Source: Symsagittifera roscoffensis
Taxonomy: Eukaryota; Xenacoelomorpha; Acoela; Convolutidae
DNA: 64,000 nt
NCBI RefSeq assembly: GCF_963678635.1
Contig: NC_087062.1
Span: 63,337,253-63,401,252 of the forward strand
Direction of reading: 5' to 3'
This document shows, piece after piece, positions 1 through 11,579 of the stretch. The position numbers were made by a program, and so were the translations under genes. Below the pieces are notes generated by a model. It did not search any database. It was given only the letters and a program-made list of their open reading frames with translations, and was not told the DNA's origin. Each line of letters opens with the position of its first letter. Position 1 is the first letter of the stretch.

Positions 1-598
1 TGGAATGACACGTGGCTACGCTTAACCAATAAGGACGAACTATGAAGGAACGCCAAACCCGAAGAAGCAACGAGTAAAGGAGTGTCTATCTCACGCAAAT
101 AAATAAAAAAATTTCATTGATATCTGAAACAAATGACGGCTTATCGAGCTAATCGAGTTTTCCGGAACGCTCCTTGTCATATGAACTAGAGTCAAACAAA
201 CTGATTTGGCCGGAGATAGAGAATCTAAGAAGTAAGATAAGAGAGGGAGAGTTTGAGTTGCTAAGGCAGTCCTAGATCGGAACGCAGACGTTTTTTCAAA
301 ACATAAAGCGGATATTGATTAATGTAATCTCGTCGAACACGAGATCGAACTAGACGGAAGCGCCGTTCCCCACTGAGAGGGAGCGAAGCGCATGACACCT
401 CATAAATAGGGGGCGTGCACAGAGGAAATAGAGATGCTGCTCGAATACGACATGATAGAACCCTCAAAGTCACCTTGGAATTGTGGTGTTGTCGTGGCCA
501 AGGAGAAAAGAGGACAGCTAAGATTCTGCTGCGACTTTCGCTACCTGAACGCGAAAACAAAAGTGGACGCTTACCCAATACCATGCAAAGACGAGAGC
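1..598 (+). pseudogene. Displaced fragment of Ty3/gypsy pol (RT N-terminus)
   Basis: This stretch is a near-identical, ungapped copy of 4443-5040, the part of element 1 that runs from the end of the protease region into reverse transcriptase. At about 430-598 it still encodes the RT start, with text such as LLEYDMIEPSKSPWNCGVV and RGQLRFCCDFRYLNAKTK. Both copies are 598 bp long, with scattered substitutions. The copy stops abruptly at 598 and joins a gag-derived piece. It is a fragment of a related element lying upstream of element 1, not a working gene. The window starts inside it, so its 5' extent is unknown. Confidence 0.85.
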
Positions 599-601
599 TT
601 G

Positions 602-656
602 GTATTCGAATTTGTTTGGTACGGTCAGTACCATAAACAAGACTATTGATGGAGTA
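602..656 (+). repeat. 55-bp copy of element 1 gag sequence
   Basis: Positions 602-656 match 1712-1766 almost base for base, sharing the core GGTACGGTCAGTACCATAAA. They lie directly after the pol fragment of 1-598. The order pol then gag is the reverse of the order inside an element, so this is a rearranged or deleted copy. Confidence 0.8.
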
Positions 657-1033
657 ACAAATAGGTAACAAAGATCTTTGTGGTTGCAATATACGCCCTA
701 TTGAGAAAAAAACAGTTTTCTAGTTTTGTCTGTTTGTAAATGCGGCACTAAACAGAGAAAAATTTTTCTCTAGAAACTGTTCGACTATTAAACTTCGACA
801 GACCAATTGCAATACACATACAATTTTTGAATAATTTTTGTTCAAAGTCGAGTAATATTTATATTTAATTTATCCAATTTTAATTTTTAACTTTTTATCC
901 AATAACCAATAATCAAGTGCTGTGCATAAATTGTATGCACAATACGCTGTACTGTGATAACTTAATAAGATTCGTTGTCACTTATTGGTTAAAACGTGTT
1001 GTGTTATTATAATCTGTTGTCAGACTACAAACA
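657..1033 (+). other. AT-rich segment, candidate end of the 5' LTR of element 1
   Basis: No coding frame is visible. The stretch is AT-rich and ends in ...CAAACA directly before a TGG-starting primer-binding-site-like sequence, as at the LTR ends of the other two elements in this window. I could not find a matching 3' LTR, so neither the LTR length nor its 5' edge can be set. Confidence 0.35.
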
Positions 1034-3590
1034 TGGTAGCAAGCCAATCGAGTGTGGGAACAGTAGGAGTAAGAATTGATAAAATAAGGCGAGTTTAGAC
1101 AAATCGATGGTACCTATGCTAAAAGATAGCTCTTGGAATTTCTTAACGAAGCAAAAAAAGGAAATCAAGGAAGAGACTCGGAGTAAGAAAAGAAGAAAAC
1201 TTCAGGCAGAATGGTGATGGAAACAAGGAGTCAGAAGGCCTCCAAAGATGATAGGGCAAGGCTGCATGTAGAGATCTATCCAAATCCCCCTCTGGATGAA
1301 AATTGGATGGCACATGGAAGGGAACGAAATAGGAATAGGAGGTTAACAAGTGGAATCTACTCCCGTAGAACAAGGCCATGATTTTGCTACTTCGACCGGG
1401 ACTCTTGATCGAGAAGACATTTCGGAACTGTCCGACATTTCAACTGAAAATCTAGCAATAAGAGGCTCATCTATTGACAATACCATGATGCATGGGGTGA
1501 CAGAGAAAACAGCAACCTCCTCCTCGTTTTCGAAACGAGTCAAGAACACTTTGGGAAAACTCTTTCCGTTTGATTTGGGATCTGGAGCAGGTGATGAAGT
1601 AGACACCCAAGAAGAGAAGGAAGACAATGGAGAAATTGATAAATTTGAGTCTCACGTGAGCCTGAACAGTTCGACTCACGAAAACAAGGCATGCACAAAC
1701 AGGGAGACTGGCTATTCGGATTTTTTTGGTACGGTCAGTACCATAAACAAGACTAATGATGGAGTACACCAGTCAAGAGAGTTCAAGACTATGACCAACT
1801 CACACAGGCAACAGGAACGACTATGATCAGAGGGTCAGGGACCACACTAGTGGAACGAGAGGCAGATTTTGAAGACATATCGTTACAGAGAGGAAAAGCA
1901 CGAGTTTTGACCAGAACTAATTTGCCTGGAGCAAACCAGATGACGCCACATCTGGTGACTCCCATGGTGGCCAACGGAACATCAATGGAAGAGGCATTGA
2001 CCAGAATTTTGGATAGCATGGGTGAGCAGAATGAATAGATGTCAATAAGAATGAATGAACTACAAGGAGCAGTTCATGTTGAGAGAGCAAGCCTGCGGGA
2101 GGAAATTAATCGCAACAGACAGGATGTTAGTCGAAGCAAAAAACGCTAAAAAGAAAGGACGGATGAGTACTTGGCCAGGAACTTGTCGCCAACGACAAGG
2201 GAAGCTGAGGAAAAAGGAAACGATTAGGAGGCGATCTGGAGCAACTTCAAAGTCAACCAGAGCAGACTCTTCGGACTCCTGATACGAGGGTAGACGCGGC
2301 AATTATGCATAGATTGGACGGTCTCCTGAGAAACAGGAGCGAATCTAGAAATAGAGGAGCACATTCGAGAGGGGCAAGCAGAGAGCCGAGAGTGAACTTC
2401 ATCGAGCACACAAACAAAATAAGAACTTATGGGTCAAGAAGAAGAAGGGGTATTTCATACGGCAACGTCACAGATATTAATAGGCAGAGGAATCCCACGA
2501 ATATCAGACGGGACTCTATTAACAGCAGGCCGATCTCGAATGAACGACCTACGCGAGACGCATATGTGAGAAAGAAGGGCGACTCCATAAACTGGAATCA
2601 CTCGAATCAAGGAAGAGCTCAGCCTAGGGACTCAGACAAGAGGGAATTTCCAGATCCTCAAACAACAGAGATGACTTATCAAGCGGGATATTCAGGGAAC
2701 AGATCCTTGGAGACTTTTCTAACAAGGTTGTTTAGGACCAATGAGCGCAGTAAGACATTTAAATGGGTGTGTTCGAGAAGCCAAGATGTTACAAGGATGC
2801 ATCCGACGGTTGTATAGACAACTGGATAGAAGTCATGAAGCTGCATTTGAGGAAAGAGACTTGATAGAAAGACAAATGCTGAGAAAATCTTCGAGGTCCT
2901 CTTAAATCGTTTTGGTTCGGGAGTGTAAGCACACCAAACAATGATGCGCTTTCAAATACAAAGGCAACGTGAAAATAAAATCATAGACAAATTCATGGAC
3001 GACTTAGAAAAGCTTAGAAGGCATAGTCGACCGGACGAGTCAAACATCAAAGTGAACTGGGCAGTAGCTTCAAAGTTCATTGATGGCGTGAAAAACGATG
3101 AATTCAGAACAATGTTAGCAACACACTACACATCTCTTTCAACCAATGCAACTCAACCGGAAGAGCTGCGTCTGAAGTCAAAGCAATATCAACTACTGAA
3201 GCCTCTGATGAGATCAGGTTTTTACAAAAACCAATATGACAAATTTAACAATGGATCTGCGAGCCAAGGTAAAAATTGGTCTAAGCCCAGTATGACATGG
3301 ACAGGAGACGCTCTTTTGCAAACTGCAGTTCGACATGCAATCATGTATCGACATGTCCAACCTATAAAGAGGGCATGATAGCGATCGGTTTCAGCCTTGA
3401 AGATGAAGAAGCCTCGGACATAGATCATGAAGATTTTATGAGAGGAGTAATTCCAAAATTCAACCCCAGGTGTTTCTTTTGCAACCTGGAGGGTCAATTT
3501 AAATCAAATTGCCTACAATTTTGGGATGCACTGGGGGACATCAAGCATCCAAGGCGTGAGGCTCTGCCTGGCGTAAGTCAGACGTAAATG
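1033..3590 (+). pseudogene. Decayed gag region of element 1 (Ty3/gypsy)
   Basis: A chain of plus-strand open segments in changing frames (1350-1826, 1823-2038, 2055-2282, 2305-2817, 2941-3378, 3297-3587) covers this region. The early segments are rich in charged residues and Ser/Thr, and 2305-2817 is Arg/Asn-rich as in nucleic-acid-binding Gag parts. At about 3468-3511 there is a clear retroviral-type zinc knuckle, CFFCNLEGQFKSNC, with CX2CX4-X-X4C spacing. The usual His is Gln. The frame breaks and the lost His say it is no longer functional. The assignment to gag rests on the knuckle and on its position upstream of protease and RT; the N-terminal part is unrecognised on its own. Confidence 0.6.
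1034..1051 (+). other. Putative primer-binding site of element 1
   Basis: TGGTAGCAAGCCAATCGA follows ...ACA, so an ATG forms at the junction (1033-1035). The same arrangement occurs in element 3 (TGGCGTAGCAAGC) and element 2 (TGGCGCAGCCAGC). The resemblance supports a tRNA primer site; the tRNA is not identified. Confidence 0.45.
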
Positions 3591-3628
3591 GTTTTAAGAT
3601 TGAGTAAAAAGCTGCAGCAAGAGATGCC

Positions 3629-4264
3629 TTGAATAGAGTTCAACTTGAGCTGGCGACCAAGGAAATAGAACAAAAAGTCAAGCTCGAGCTCGAAAACGAG
3701 AGAACTCAAGAACAACTCAACGCCTTTGAAGAGTCAGTGTTGAAAGAAACCAAGGCACCGAGCATGACATTGAACGTGATTTACATACAGACATTCGGGG
3801 TGGTGCCACAAGGAAGTAACATACAGTCAATAATGTCTGTGACGGGGCATCAGGTAATCAGGAATCTAAATGAGCCTTCGGAATTCACCCTGATGCATCT
3901 GGAGATTTATGCGGATTACATGAGACAAGCAGAGCCACGCGCTGAATCGAGAGCTGTGCGAGCCTTGTTAGCAATGGGTGGCACTCAAACAATGAGAGTT
4001 CACGGGAGTTTCATAGAAGTCTACGGACCATATCAGGTGATGCTAAACGTGGATGGAATTAGTATTTATACAAAGACATACGTCACGACAGATAAGGACC
4101 AATTAGGACAGATAAATTTGGGTCGGGAAGAGCTGAAAATCTGTAGAACTTCTCATGACGGAACTTCTCATGATAAGCGACCAGTAAATATGATAATAAC
4201 TGATGAGAAAAGGATACCAATTTTTTTTGATAAAAAAGTAAATTACAGCACAGGCAGGCAGTAG
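3629..4264 (+). pseudogene. Protease region of element 1
   Basis: An open segment of 211 codons lies between the zinc knuckle and RT. Its first 50 residues are Glu/Lys-rich and likely helical. The second half contains VDGISIYTKTYVTTDKDQ followed by GQINLGREELKI, a pattern I associate with the C-terminal half of gypsy-type aspartic proteases. The expected catalytic D-T/S-G is not evident. The nearest position reads LLAMGGTQTMRV, so the active site seems lost. Downstream sequence to 4830 has no good frame but is duplicated at 1-390. Confidence 0.5.
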
Positions 4265-4833
4265 TAGGGATTCTTATGATAAAAAATCTAATGTCAATGA
4301 TTGATAACAAACAGGTTTGCCTGGTACGGAACCGAAACAGTCAAGGTTCAGTGGTTTTGGGCCAGAGCTTTTCCGTCGTACGAAACGAGCTGTGTTTGAG
4401 TGTATTGATGAAAACACTGGACAAAAAGGTTTCAATCCAGTGTGGAAGGACACTTGGCTACGCTTAACCAATAAGTACGAACTATGAAGGAACGCCAGAC
4501 CCGAAGAAGCAACGAGTAAAAGACTGTCTATCTCACGCAAATAAATAAAAAAATTTCAATGCTATCTGAAACAAATGATGGCTTATCGAGCTAATCGAAT
4601 TTTCCGGAACGCTCCTAGTCATAAGAACTAGAGTCAAACAAACTGATTTTGTCGCAGATAGAGAATCTAAGAGGTAAGATAAGGGAGGGAGAGTTTGAGT
4701 TGCTAAGGCAGTCCTAAATCGGAATGCAGACGTTTTTTCAAAACATAAAGCGGATATTGGTTAATGTAATCTCGTCGAACACGAAATCAAACTAGACGGA
4801 AGTGCCGTTCCCCACTGAGAGGGAGCGAGGCGC

Positions 4834-6060
4834 ATGACACCTCATAAATCAGAGGCATGCAGAGTGGAAATAGAGATGCTGCTCGAATACGACATGATAG
4901 AACCCTCGAAGTCACCTTGTAATTGTGGCGTTGTCATGGCCCAGGAGAAAAGAGGACAGCTAAGATTCTGCTGCGACTTTCGCTACCTGAACGCGAAGAC
5001 AAAAGTGGACGCTTACCCAATACCATGCGAAGTTGAGAGCCTCTCGAAGCTTGGCGATGTCAAGTTTTTCATCACACTGGACCTGGTTTCTGCCTTTTGG
5101 CTGGTTCCCTTGCAAAAAAAGGATAGTCAAAAGACCAGATTTGCATGTGAGTTAGGCTTGTACCATAGAAGAGGATGCCCTTTGGCTAATGCAATGCGAC
5201 GGCGACTTTCCGAAGACTGATGGCTGAGCATTTGACCAGCATAACAAAAAAAGTATGTGAATCTCGTAATGTGCTAAGTGGATGACGTAGTGATAGCTAC
5301 ACTAACCTTGGAAGACCACAATGACAGACTCGAAAAATGACATGAAGAGAGCTGGCTTGAAAGGCAAACACTTGAAATATGAAATCCTTAGGGACTCAAT
5401 AAAGTACCTGGGAAGCATGGTAGGCAAGCATGGCGTGAGTCAGAATCCGGATGCTGTGGAGGCTGTGTTAACATGGAAGGCCGCCAAAACGGACACGCAG
5501 TTGATGAGATTCCTAGAATTGGCGAATTATTATCACGATTTCATAGAAGGACACGCAGACAAAATCTACCCAATGCAGCAGCTGAAGCGCAACAAAGGGA
5601 AAAAGATCGAGTGGAATGAAAGGGTGCAGGAAGCCTTCGAGAACATAAAGAGAGAGCTGAGAGAAGCGCCAGTGCTAGGCGCGCCCACGGCCAAAGGCAT
5701 GTATTTTCTCGACACTGATGCTTCAGTGGTAGCCTTCTCCTGAATACTGCATCAGGAACAGGGATGGAATGGGGACAGTTCTCCGTCCCATTGCATACAG
5801 CAGTAAGGTGTTGAGCGACACTGAGATGAAATACGGAGCGCCAAAAGCAGAAACGTTTGCTAAAGTCACGTTCGTGGAGAATTACTGTGCATACTTGGAC
5901 GTGCTCCCTTTAATTTGCGGGTGAACAAACGAGCCTTATCCTTTTTGAAAACTTATTCGATGGACAATGAATAGTCAGGCTGGATGGCTACCACATGATA
6001 ATCGAGCACAGGATATGTGACAAGCACCAAAACTCTGACAACCTCAGCAAAAAAAAAGTT
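4834..6060 (+). pseudogene. RT and RNase H of element 1 (Ty3/gypsy pol), frameshifted
   Basis: The segment 4834-5220 carries RT blocks LLEYDMIEPSKSP, LRFCCDFRYLNAKT and FFITLDLVSAFWLVPL. The frame then shifts and the RMPFG...CNATATFRRLM block follows with a stop. The catalytic motif VDDVVIAT is encoded at 5278-5301 in a different frame from the upstream block. The segment 5321-5743 gives the thumb/connection (IKYLGSMVGKHGV) and the start of RNase H (FLDTDASVVAFS). The RNase H tail (GYHMIIEHRICDKHQN) is near 5985-6040. Several stops and frameshifts make this a dead copy. Motif order and spacing are typical of Ty3/gypsy. Confidence 0.85.
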
Positions 6061-6062
6061 TT

Positions 6063-7301
6063 ATGAAATTTTGGATTAGTAGCAGGCCAATCAGGCGGAA
6101 TTTAAGGAATGCTTCTCGCTTTTGGACAAAGAGACTTACTAAGCACTTCCCTTGTCGAGGTGGCTGGTCAAGTCAGGACATACTATATCAGGACCTTCTT
6201 AAATACCAGTGGATAAAGCGGCAGAGATTAAGATCTTATCCCAGAAGGACACGGTGCCCTTGGATTTGTTGCTACTTTCAAACCTGGTTCAACAGGAACT
6301 GTCTCCTATGAACAATAACAGCCTCTCATTGTTAGACAAAACGGTGTAGGTCAAACCAGAAGTGATGCGGATGCTGAGTTGGAGAGAGAGGTAACTCTAG
6401 ATGACCCTGAATGGGCAACAGCCATAGCTTTGCTGACTGTCAGTGAGAAACTACGGATAAAACCATCAAGACGCCAGAACAAAGAAAATGAAAGGGGTTC
6501 TAGGACAGTAGTTCAACAACTAGTATCGTCAATTCCTCAAAGCTTTTTAATGAGGATATTGTTCAGGAAAAAGAAACAGGAGGTCGGGAATCGGAAGAAG
6601 ACAGTCAATTTGGAGGCGCCCGACCAGGGTCTGATAGAAGCCGAGTCGAAAAACTCGAAGCAAGAAAACTTGTCCGGGGAGTCGGACATTAAAGAAAGTG
6701 GATACATAGAGGGACAAGAGTAGGTGGACAAAGTTTTGTCCGGGGAGTTTAGATGGATAATTAGATCTTAGACATCAGAGTCTGCCGTGGAGACATGCTT
6801 ACGATAGACTTATCTGTCGAAGACATCTCAAAGAGATCGGATATTGACACGTACTCAGACAGGAACTCGAGCACGGGATCAGAATTATCAAAGTTGTCGA
6901 ACCACACATTACTGGTGGAGACTCGAGCCAGAGACTTGGACAGGGAATTGTACCATGATCCTGATAGAGGTCGCTGCCTTTTCCCGAGTGAGAAATTCTT
7001 TGATAACGAGGCAGATTACCTGGAGATGATAGAGGTGTCAAACGGTTTGAAGGAAGCAGTCAGAGTTGACCTAGAACCATTTAAACAAGAGACAAAGCCA
7101 TTGGTAAAGATTTGTTGTGTTAAGATGGAAGATTACGCGCATCAGCCCGATGAGCTGAACAGGCACTTGATGGTCTTGAAGACATATATGAAGGCAAGAT
7201 ACAGACTACCGGACTTACCAAGTGCACAGAGGAATGACCGCATAACAAGTAGATTGAAAAAGTGGCTCGAAAATGGAGCACCAGACAAAGGAGATCTGTA
7301 A
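6063..7301 (+). pseudogene. Spacer between RNase H and integrase, element 1
   Basis: Open segments 6063-6311, 6379-6723 and 6795-7301 follow RNase H. The second starts with EREVTLDDPEWATAIALLTV and is Lys/Glu/Ser-rich further on. The third (about 168 codons) is acidic and includes PSEKFFDNEADYLEMIEV. Such long linkers occur in some Ty3/gypsy Pol proteins, but I do not recognise a domain. Position and codon continuity assign it to pol. Confidence 0.5.
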
Positions 7302-7319
7302 GAAGATAGTTATCGAATC

Positions 7320-8320
7320 TCGAGACAGTACTATGTGCAAAAATAGGGAAGGTTCTATCTGAACAAGGCTGGGATCGATGCTTGCAAAAGGAGAGAACAG
7401 GAAAAGATACTAAACAAATACAACGCGATAGTGTTGCCACAACTCTATCGAATGGAACTTTTTTTCAGGTCACATAATCATTTGACCCATCAAGGAATCG
7501 ATAAAGTAAACAGGAGGATTTTGAATTTCTTTGAGTGGCCGGGGATGAAAAAAGCATGCGAGAAGTGAGTTACGGCATGTCTGTCATGCCAACAGGCGAA
7601 ATATCCTAGTACGTTCGATTTCCATTACAGTCAATAGAATCATCCGAGATTAATGATGTGGTACAGATTGATCACCAGAAGATATATATGACAGACAGTG
7701 GCTATAATCAGGTCTTGGTAATAATCGGCCACTTCACAAAGTATGCAGAGGCCCTTCCATTCATAACTACCTCAGCCGATGAGCTTGCGATCATCTGATC
7801 ATTACATGGACAGCAAGACATGGATGCCCGAAGACATTCCAATCAAAAAATGAAACTGCTTTTTTGGCAGTGCTCAAAAGGGAGCTCATGAGACGTTCTC
7901 AGTACCTCAGGCTCATTCTATGACATACCATCACCAAACGAATGGCTTAGTAGAAAGACAAAATCAGGCTGTGGTGTCGATGTTCCCGAAATATGACTGA
8001 TTGGGATAAATATTTGCCACAAGTGTTGGGAGCTTACAAGAGACGCAACATTTCACCACAGGAATGAGTCCGCACACGATGTTGACTGGACATGAAAAAG
8101 CTTTGCGTTTGACTTTCTTTTATCCGGAGTATGAAGGAAAGAAGACATCGCCACAAGTCTATGTAAGGGATGAGATCAGACGTCAGCAGCAGCTAAACGA
8201 TTTATGTAGACGCAACGCGCAACAAGCTCAGGCGAGGCAGAAGAAAATGTTTGATGAGAAAGCAGCTGGTGAAAAAGCTTACTCAGTAGGACACCTTTAC
8301 TCAGGGGACCGTTCATGATA
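7320..8320 (+). pseudogene. Integrase of element 1, catalytically dead
   Basis: The H2C2 zinc-binding region is readable at about 7460-7595 (HNHLTHQGIDKVNRRIL, then TACLSCQQAK), interrupted by a stop. The first catalytic Asp lies in DVVQIDHQK (about 7659-7685). The block that should read SDNGTAF reads SKNETAFL at about 7840-7865, so the second catalytic Asp is Lys. The catalytic Glu remains in GLVERQNQAVV (about 7945-7977). The C-terminal part, 8064-8318, includes TFFYPEYEGKKTSPQVYV. The replaced Asp and many frame breaks exclude activity. Confidence 0.8.
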
Positions 8321-8329
8321 ACGGAAGTG

Positions 8330-9240
8330 CGTCAGGAGGGACGTTTTTACAGACCAAGTACCGGCCGAGCTGCGCGATTTGAAAACAATAAATCACATAA
8401 CCCACCCCCACAAAAGACTGGTGTATACCTAAAGACATGGAGAGGGCAATAAGCTGATGGTGGACGCTGCTTGAGAAATCAATGAGAAAGGAACCAGGGA
8501 AAAAAACGATGGGAATGAGGCACTGGAAGTAGAAACACTCCCGCCGTTGGACCTGAATCCTAATGAAATAATTGAGGCGGTTGAACAAACCTCAACCTAT
8601 GCAGAAGAGAATTGAACAACCCCGAACAGATAAAGGTTCCCAAGAACACGGAGCCAGATCTACCCTTTTTGATGCAGACACGACAAAGTGACAGGGCAAG
8701 ACCCGCAAAGAAGTATAATCCTTACGGTGACGACTTCGGAGTGGACAGGATAGACCTGAAAAAGATAGTAGAAGATCTGGTGCGCCTGGAGGAGATAACC
8801 ATGTCAAAGGAAAAAGAAATGTCGACGATCAAAACAAAGAATGGATCGACGATCGATCTAAGAAGAAAAGGAAATTGACGACGAACTGCAGCAGTCTCAC
8901 GAAGAAGAATTGACGAACTTGCGCGTCTTTTAGTGGTTGAATTAAATGACATCAGACCCAAAGGAGACCAGTGTCACAATTCAGGACGTGGAGCAGGAGA
9001 GAATTAAATACATAAGGAATGACAAACATGATCCTACCTGGGCAGTCCAGGAAGGGCCATTGATCATTCCTGTATCTAACCTCAACTTAATATCTGTCAT
9101 GCGATTGACGGGGAAGTGAAATTTGCCAAAGAAACAGGTAATTTAGAGGCAGAACCAGGTGAAGATTCTAACAAAACAAACATAGGGAGAGTTTTGGTGT
9201 TCTTGTTTATGCAGTGTGTCAATATTTTCAGTGCGCTTTA
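8330..9240 (+). pseudogene. C-terminal tail of element 1 pol
   Basis: The segment 8612-8878 encodes an 88-residue charged stretch (ARPAKKYNPYGDDFGVDRID, then LKKIVEDLVRLEEITM). It continues the pol C-terminus in element-1 style. Flanking sequence at 8330-8610 and 8880-9240 is open only in short pieces, and no domain is recognisable. Confidence 0.45.
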
Positions 9241-9285
9241 CTGACCGTCTGCACTATACCAGAGATTGTAAGGACATAGTCAATT

Positions 9286-10059
9286 ATGGTTAGAAGACAC
9301 AATGAAACAGTCGTGAGGTGGAACAACATGGTGCGTAATATGGCAAGTCGCAAGGCTGGACGAATGATCCTGATGGACTTGAAGCATGAGCTGAGAGCCC
9401 TGGATCAAGCCAGATTCACCACTGACGGAGCACAATTCGACAGTATAGAAGAACATGCTTTCATGCCTTCAACAAACATGCCTGGATGAACATGCCTTCC
9501 ACGAATTGTAAGTGAAATTATTCGACGATGGAGCTCTAAGAACGGAGAAAGCAACTAATGTGCCGGCGATTTCAACCTTTGTGCCCCTAAACTGGAGACA
9601 TGCTGGGGATCAGTCCCAGCCGTGCCGCAAGAGATACAGAGCTTGATTGAGCAAGAAAAGAGGTGGGACATACTGAATCGACTGGTTGAAGCACCAGCCA
9701 GTAGGACCATTCGTCCGCGACGGAAGTTGGGACCAGTCAATCAGACGACAGATACAACCTCAGGCAACTCCAGATCCGAGACGACGACTACGAGCAGAGA
9801 AAAGCGACGTCCAGATAGACCTTCTCTGATGTGGTCGAGACCGATACCGTTCCCCTGGCACATTTACAAGCAAGATCTGAAGAAATTGAACCTTCAAACA
9901 AAAAGATTTGCAGCTGATGCAATGAAAATGCTGAATAGCGCAAGACTGTCAGTAAATGGACTGCACTCGATCGTAGGAGTGGACTGGTTGATGACAGCAG
10001 AGATCAACAATAGCTCTACGACAGTAATACGGTTAGCTGACCTTGAGGGACTGCCCTAA
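9286..10059 (+). pseudogene. Post-integrase coding-like region, part A (unassigned)
   Basis: Two plus-strand segments, 9286-9489 and 9622-10059, lie after the integrase tail and are separated by a short frameshifted stretch. The first reads MVRRHNETVVRWNNMVRNMA and is rich in Arg and Met. The second contains VEAPASRTIRPRRKLGPVNQ and later FAADAMKMLNSARLSVNGLH. There is no signal peptide, transmembrane segment or furin site, so an env-like identity is not supported. Codon continuity and orientation suggest it belongs to element 1. Confidence 0.4.
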
Positions 10060-10193
10060 AACAATACCATAGGTCCTGTGAATGCAAGATGTAAAAAAAG
10101 TGACAGTGAGCAAACCAGAGAGGAGAAACCGGGGAAACTCTTGACAAGAATAGCAACCACCGGTCAACATTTCAAGATGTTAAAACAGATGCT

Positions 10194-11151
10194 ATGCGAG
10201 CGCCTCCACCTCGTGCGAAGGAGAGAACTTATCAGAAGCAAGTAACACAAGAAGGTGATGAAGAAAAATATGGTGAATTGAAATTCAAAATTGGCGAAAC
10301 CATCTGCGCTGCCTACGACAAAGCAGAGATGAGAAAGGCCAAGATACTAATGCTTTCAAGCTCGGACATTGTGAGCACACCCAAGTCTCAAATCTGGCCT
10401 GACGTGGTACTGTTGGCGGAAGCACATCTGTATTGGATGCAATCCATATCAATGGCAATTGGGATTCAACGACAGACTGAAACGAATCCAATAACGACAG
10501 TTTTTGCCGCCATCAAGGATCACTTGCGCAGCAGACGACTCCAGAGCCAGCAACGGCGAAACTAGCGGTGTGGCCAGCAATGAAAGACGTTCTGGAAACC
10601 ATGGTTGAGATCATGGATGTGTTAAAAGTAGGCGGATTCCAGAAGATAACTACGACGCCAGTGTTTGTGTTAGGGCTGGGTTATGCTCACCTACTGGAAG
10701 GACTGAAGTTTTTATGAATGCTATGATAGCACTCTTCTCAGAAGGGAAAAATGATGCGATCAAACCTGCCACAAATTGCGAAGTGGAGGTGAGGAATCTG
10801 AGACGTCTTCGATCAGAATTGCCTGCTGTATGGTCAGATATATCAAACGCCTTGAGAAGATTGAAACATCATTCATTACACAAGCATGTGTTAGACAAAG
10901 TGTTGGGATTGGATTTGCCCATTTTCAGCAGGCAGCTCAAGGTTAAGCCAGGAATCAATGATGATCATCAAGTGATAGTGGAGATATCTCATGACCTGTG
11001 GTTCAGGGGAATGGAGTTTGATGAAGAAGAAAAGCCAAAGAGGCAGAACGCTAAAGAAACGAAAGCTCACTTGGAAGCTATGGTTTTGCGAACGAAACCG
11101 GAGGCAAACAAGTTGCTGCACTTGACTTCTCGGATAGCAGCATTGCGATAG
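10194..11151 (+). pseudogene. Post-integrase coding-like region, part B (unassigned)
   Basis: The reading continues from 10194-10565 to an open stretch at 10561-10713 in another frame (LAVWPAMKDVLETMVEIM, ending HLLEGLKFL) and then to 10714-11151 (145 codons, with ELPAVWSDISNALRRLKHHS and RQLKVKPGINDDHQ). The frame changes look like single-base indels in a once continuous gene. The protein looks soluble and mostly helical. I recognise no domain. Confidence 0.4.
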
Positions 11152-11174
11152 ACGTTGGAAGGGTTGGCAGCAGG

Positions 11175-11430
11175 ATGAACCGCGTCCTTCCTGGCGAAAA
11201 ATACCCAGGCTATTATAGAAATTTCTATCGAATTGATCCTGGGACTGTTCGTGACGTTCGGTGTAGAAATTTTCAGAAAAGGGCAAGCAGTGCTGTTGAC
11301 AGAAGCGATAAAATTTCTCCGACTAGATGGACTCCTGACATTGATTGCGATAACGCATGGCAAATTGAAAACTTTGACCCGCTACCCCAAGCAGATAAGG
11401 GAGAATGTGAGAATATTTGACATGAAATAG
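11175..11430 (+). pseudogene. Post-integrase coding-like region, part C (unassigned)
   Basis: Two overlapping frames are open here. One reads SAVDRSDKISPTRWTPDIDC and the other contains a hydrophobic run, ELILGLFVTFGVEIF. Which was the coding frame cannot be decided by eye. The first fits the style of its neighbours (charged, with Trp and Pro). Confidence 0.3.
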
Positions 11431-11579
11431 TCTACGGCTTCTCGGACAAAAAAGCGAGATCTAAGACATACTCTGATCCAAAACCTGTTACAACAGAATC
11501 GCTTGGGAACCGGAGAAGACCAGACAAAAGAAAAAGAAGAGGACGTGCGACGTCATGCGGGAGGCATGCATCTACCTAC

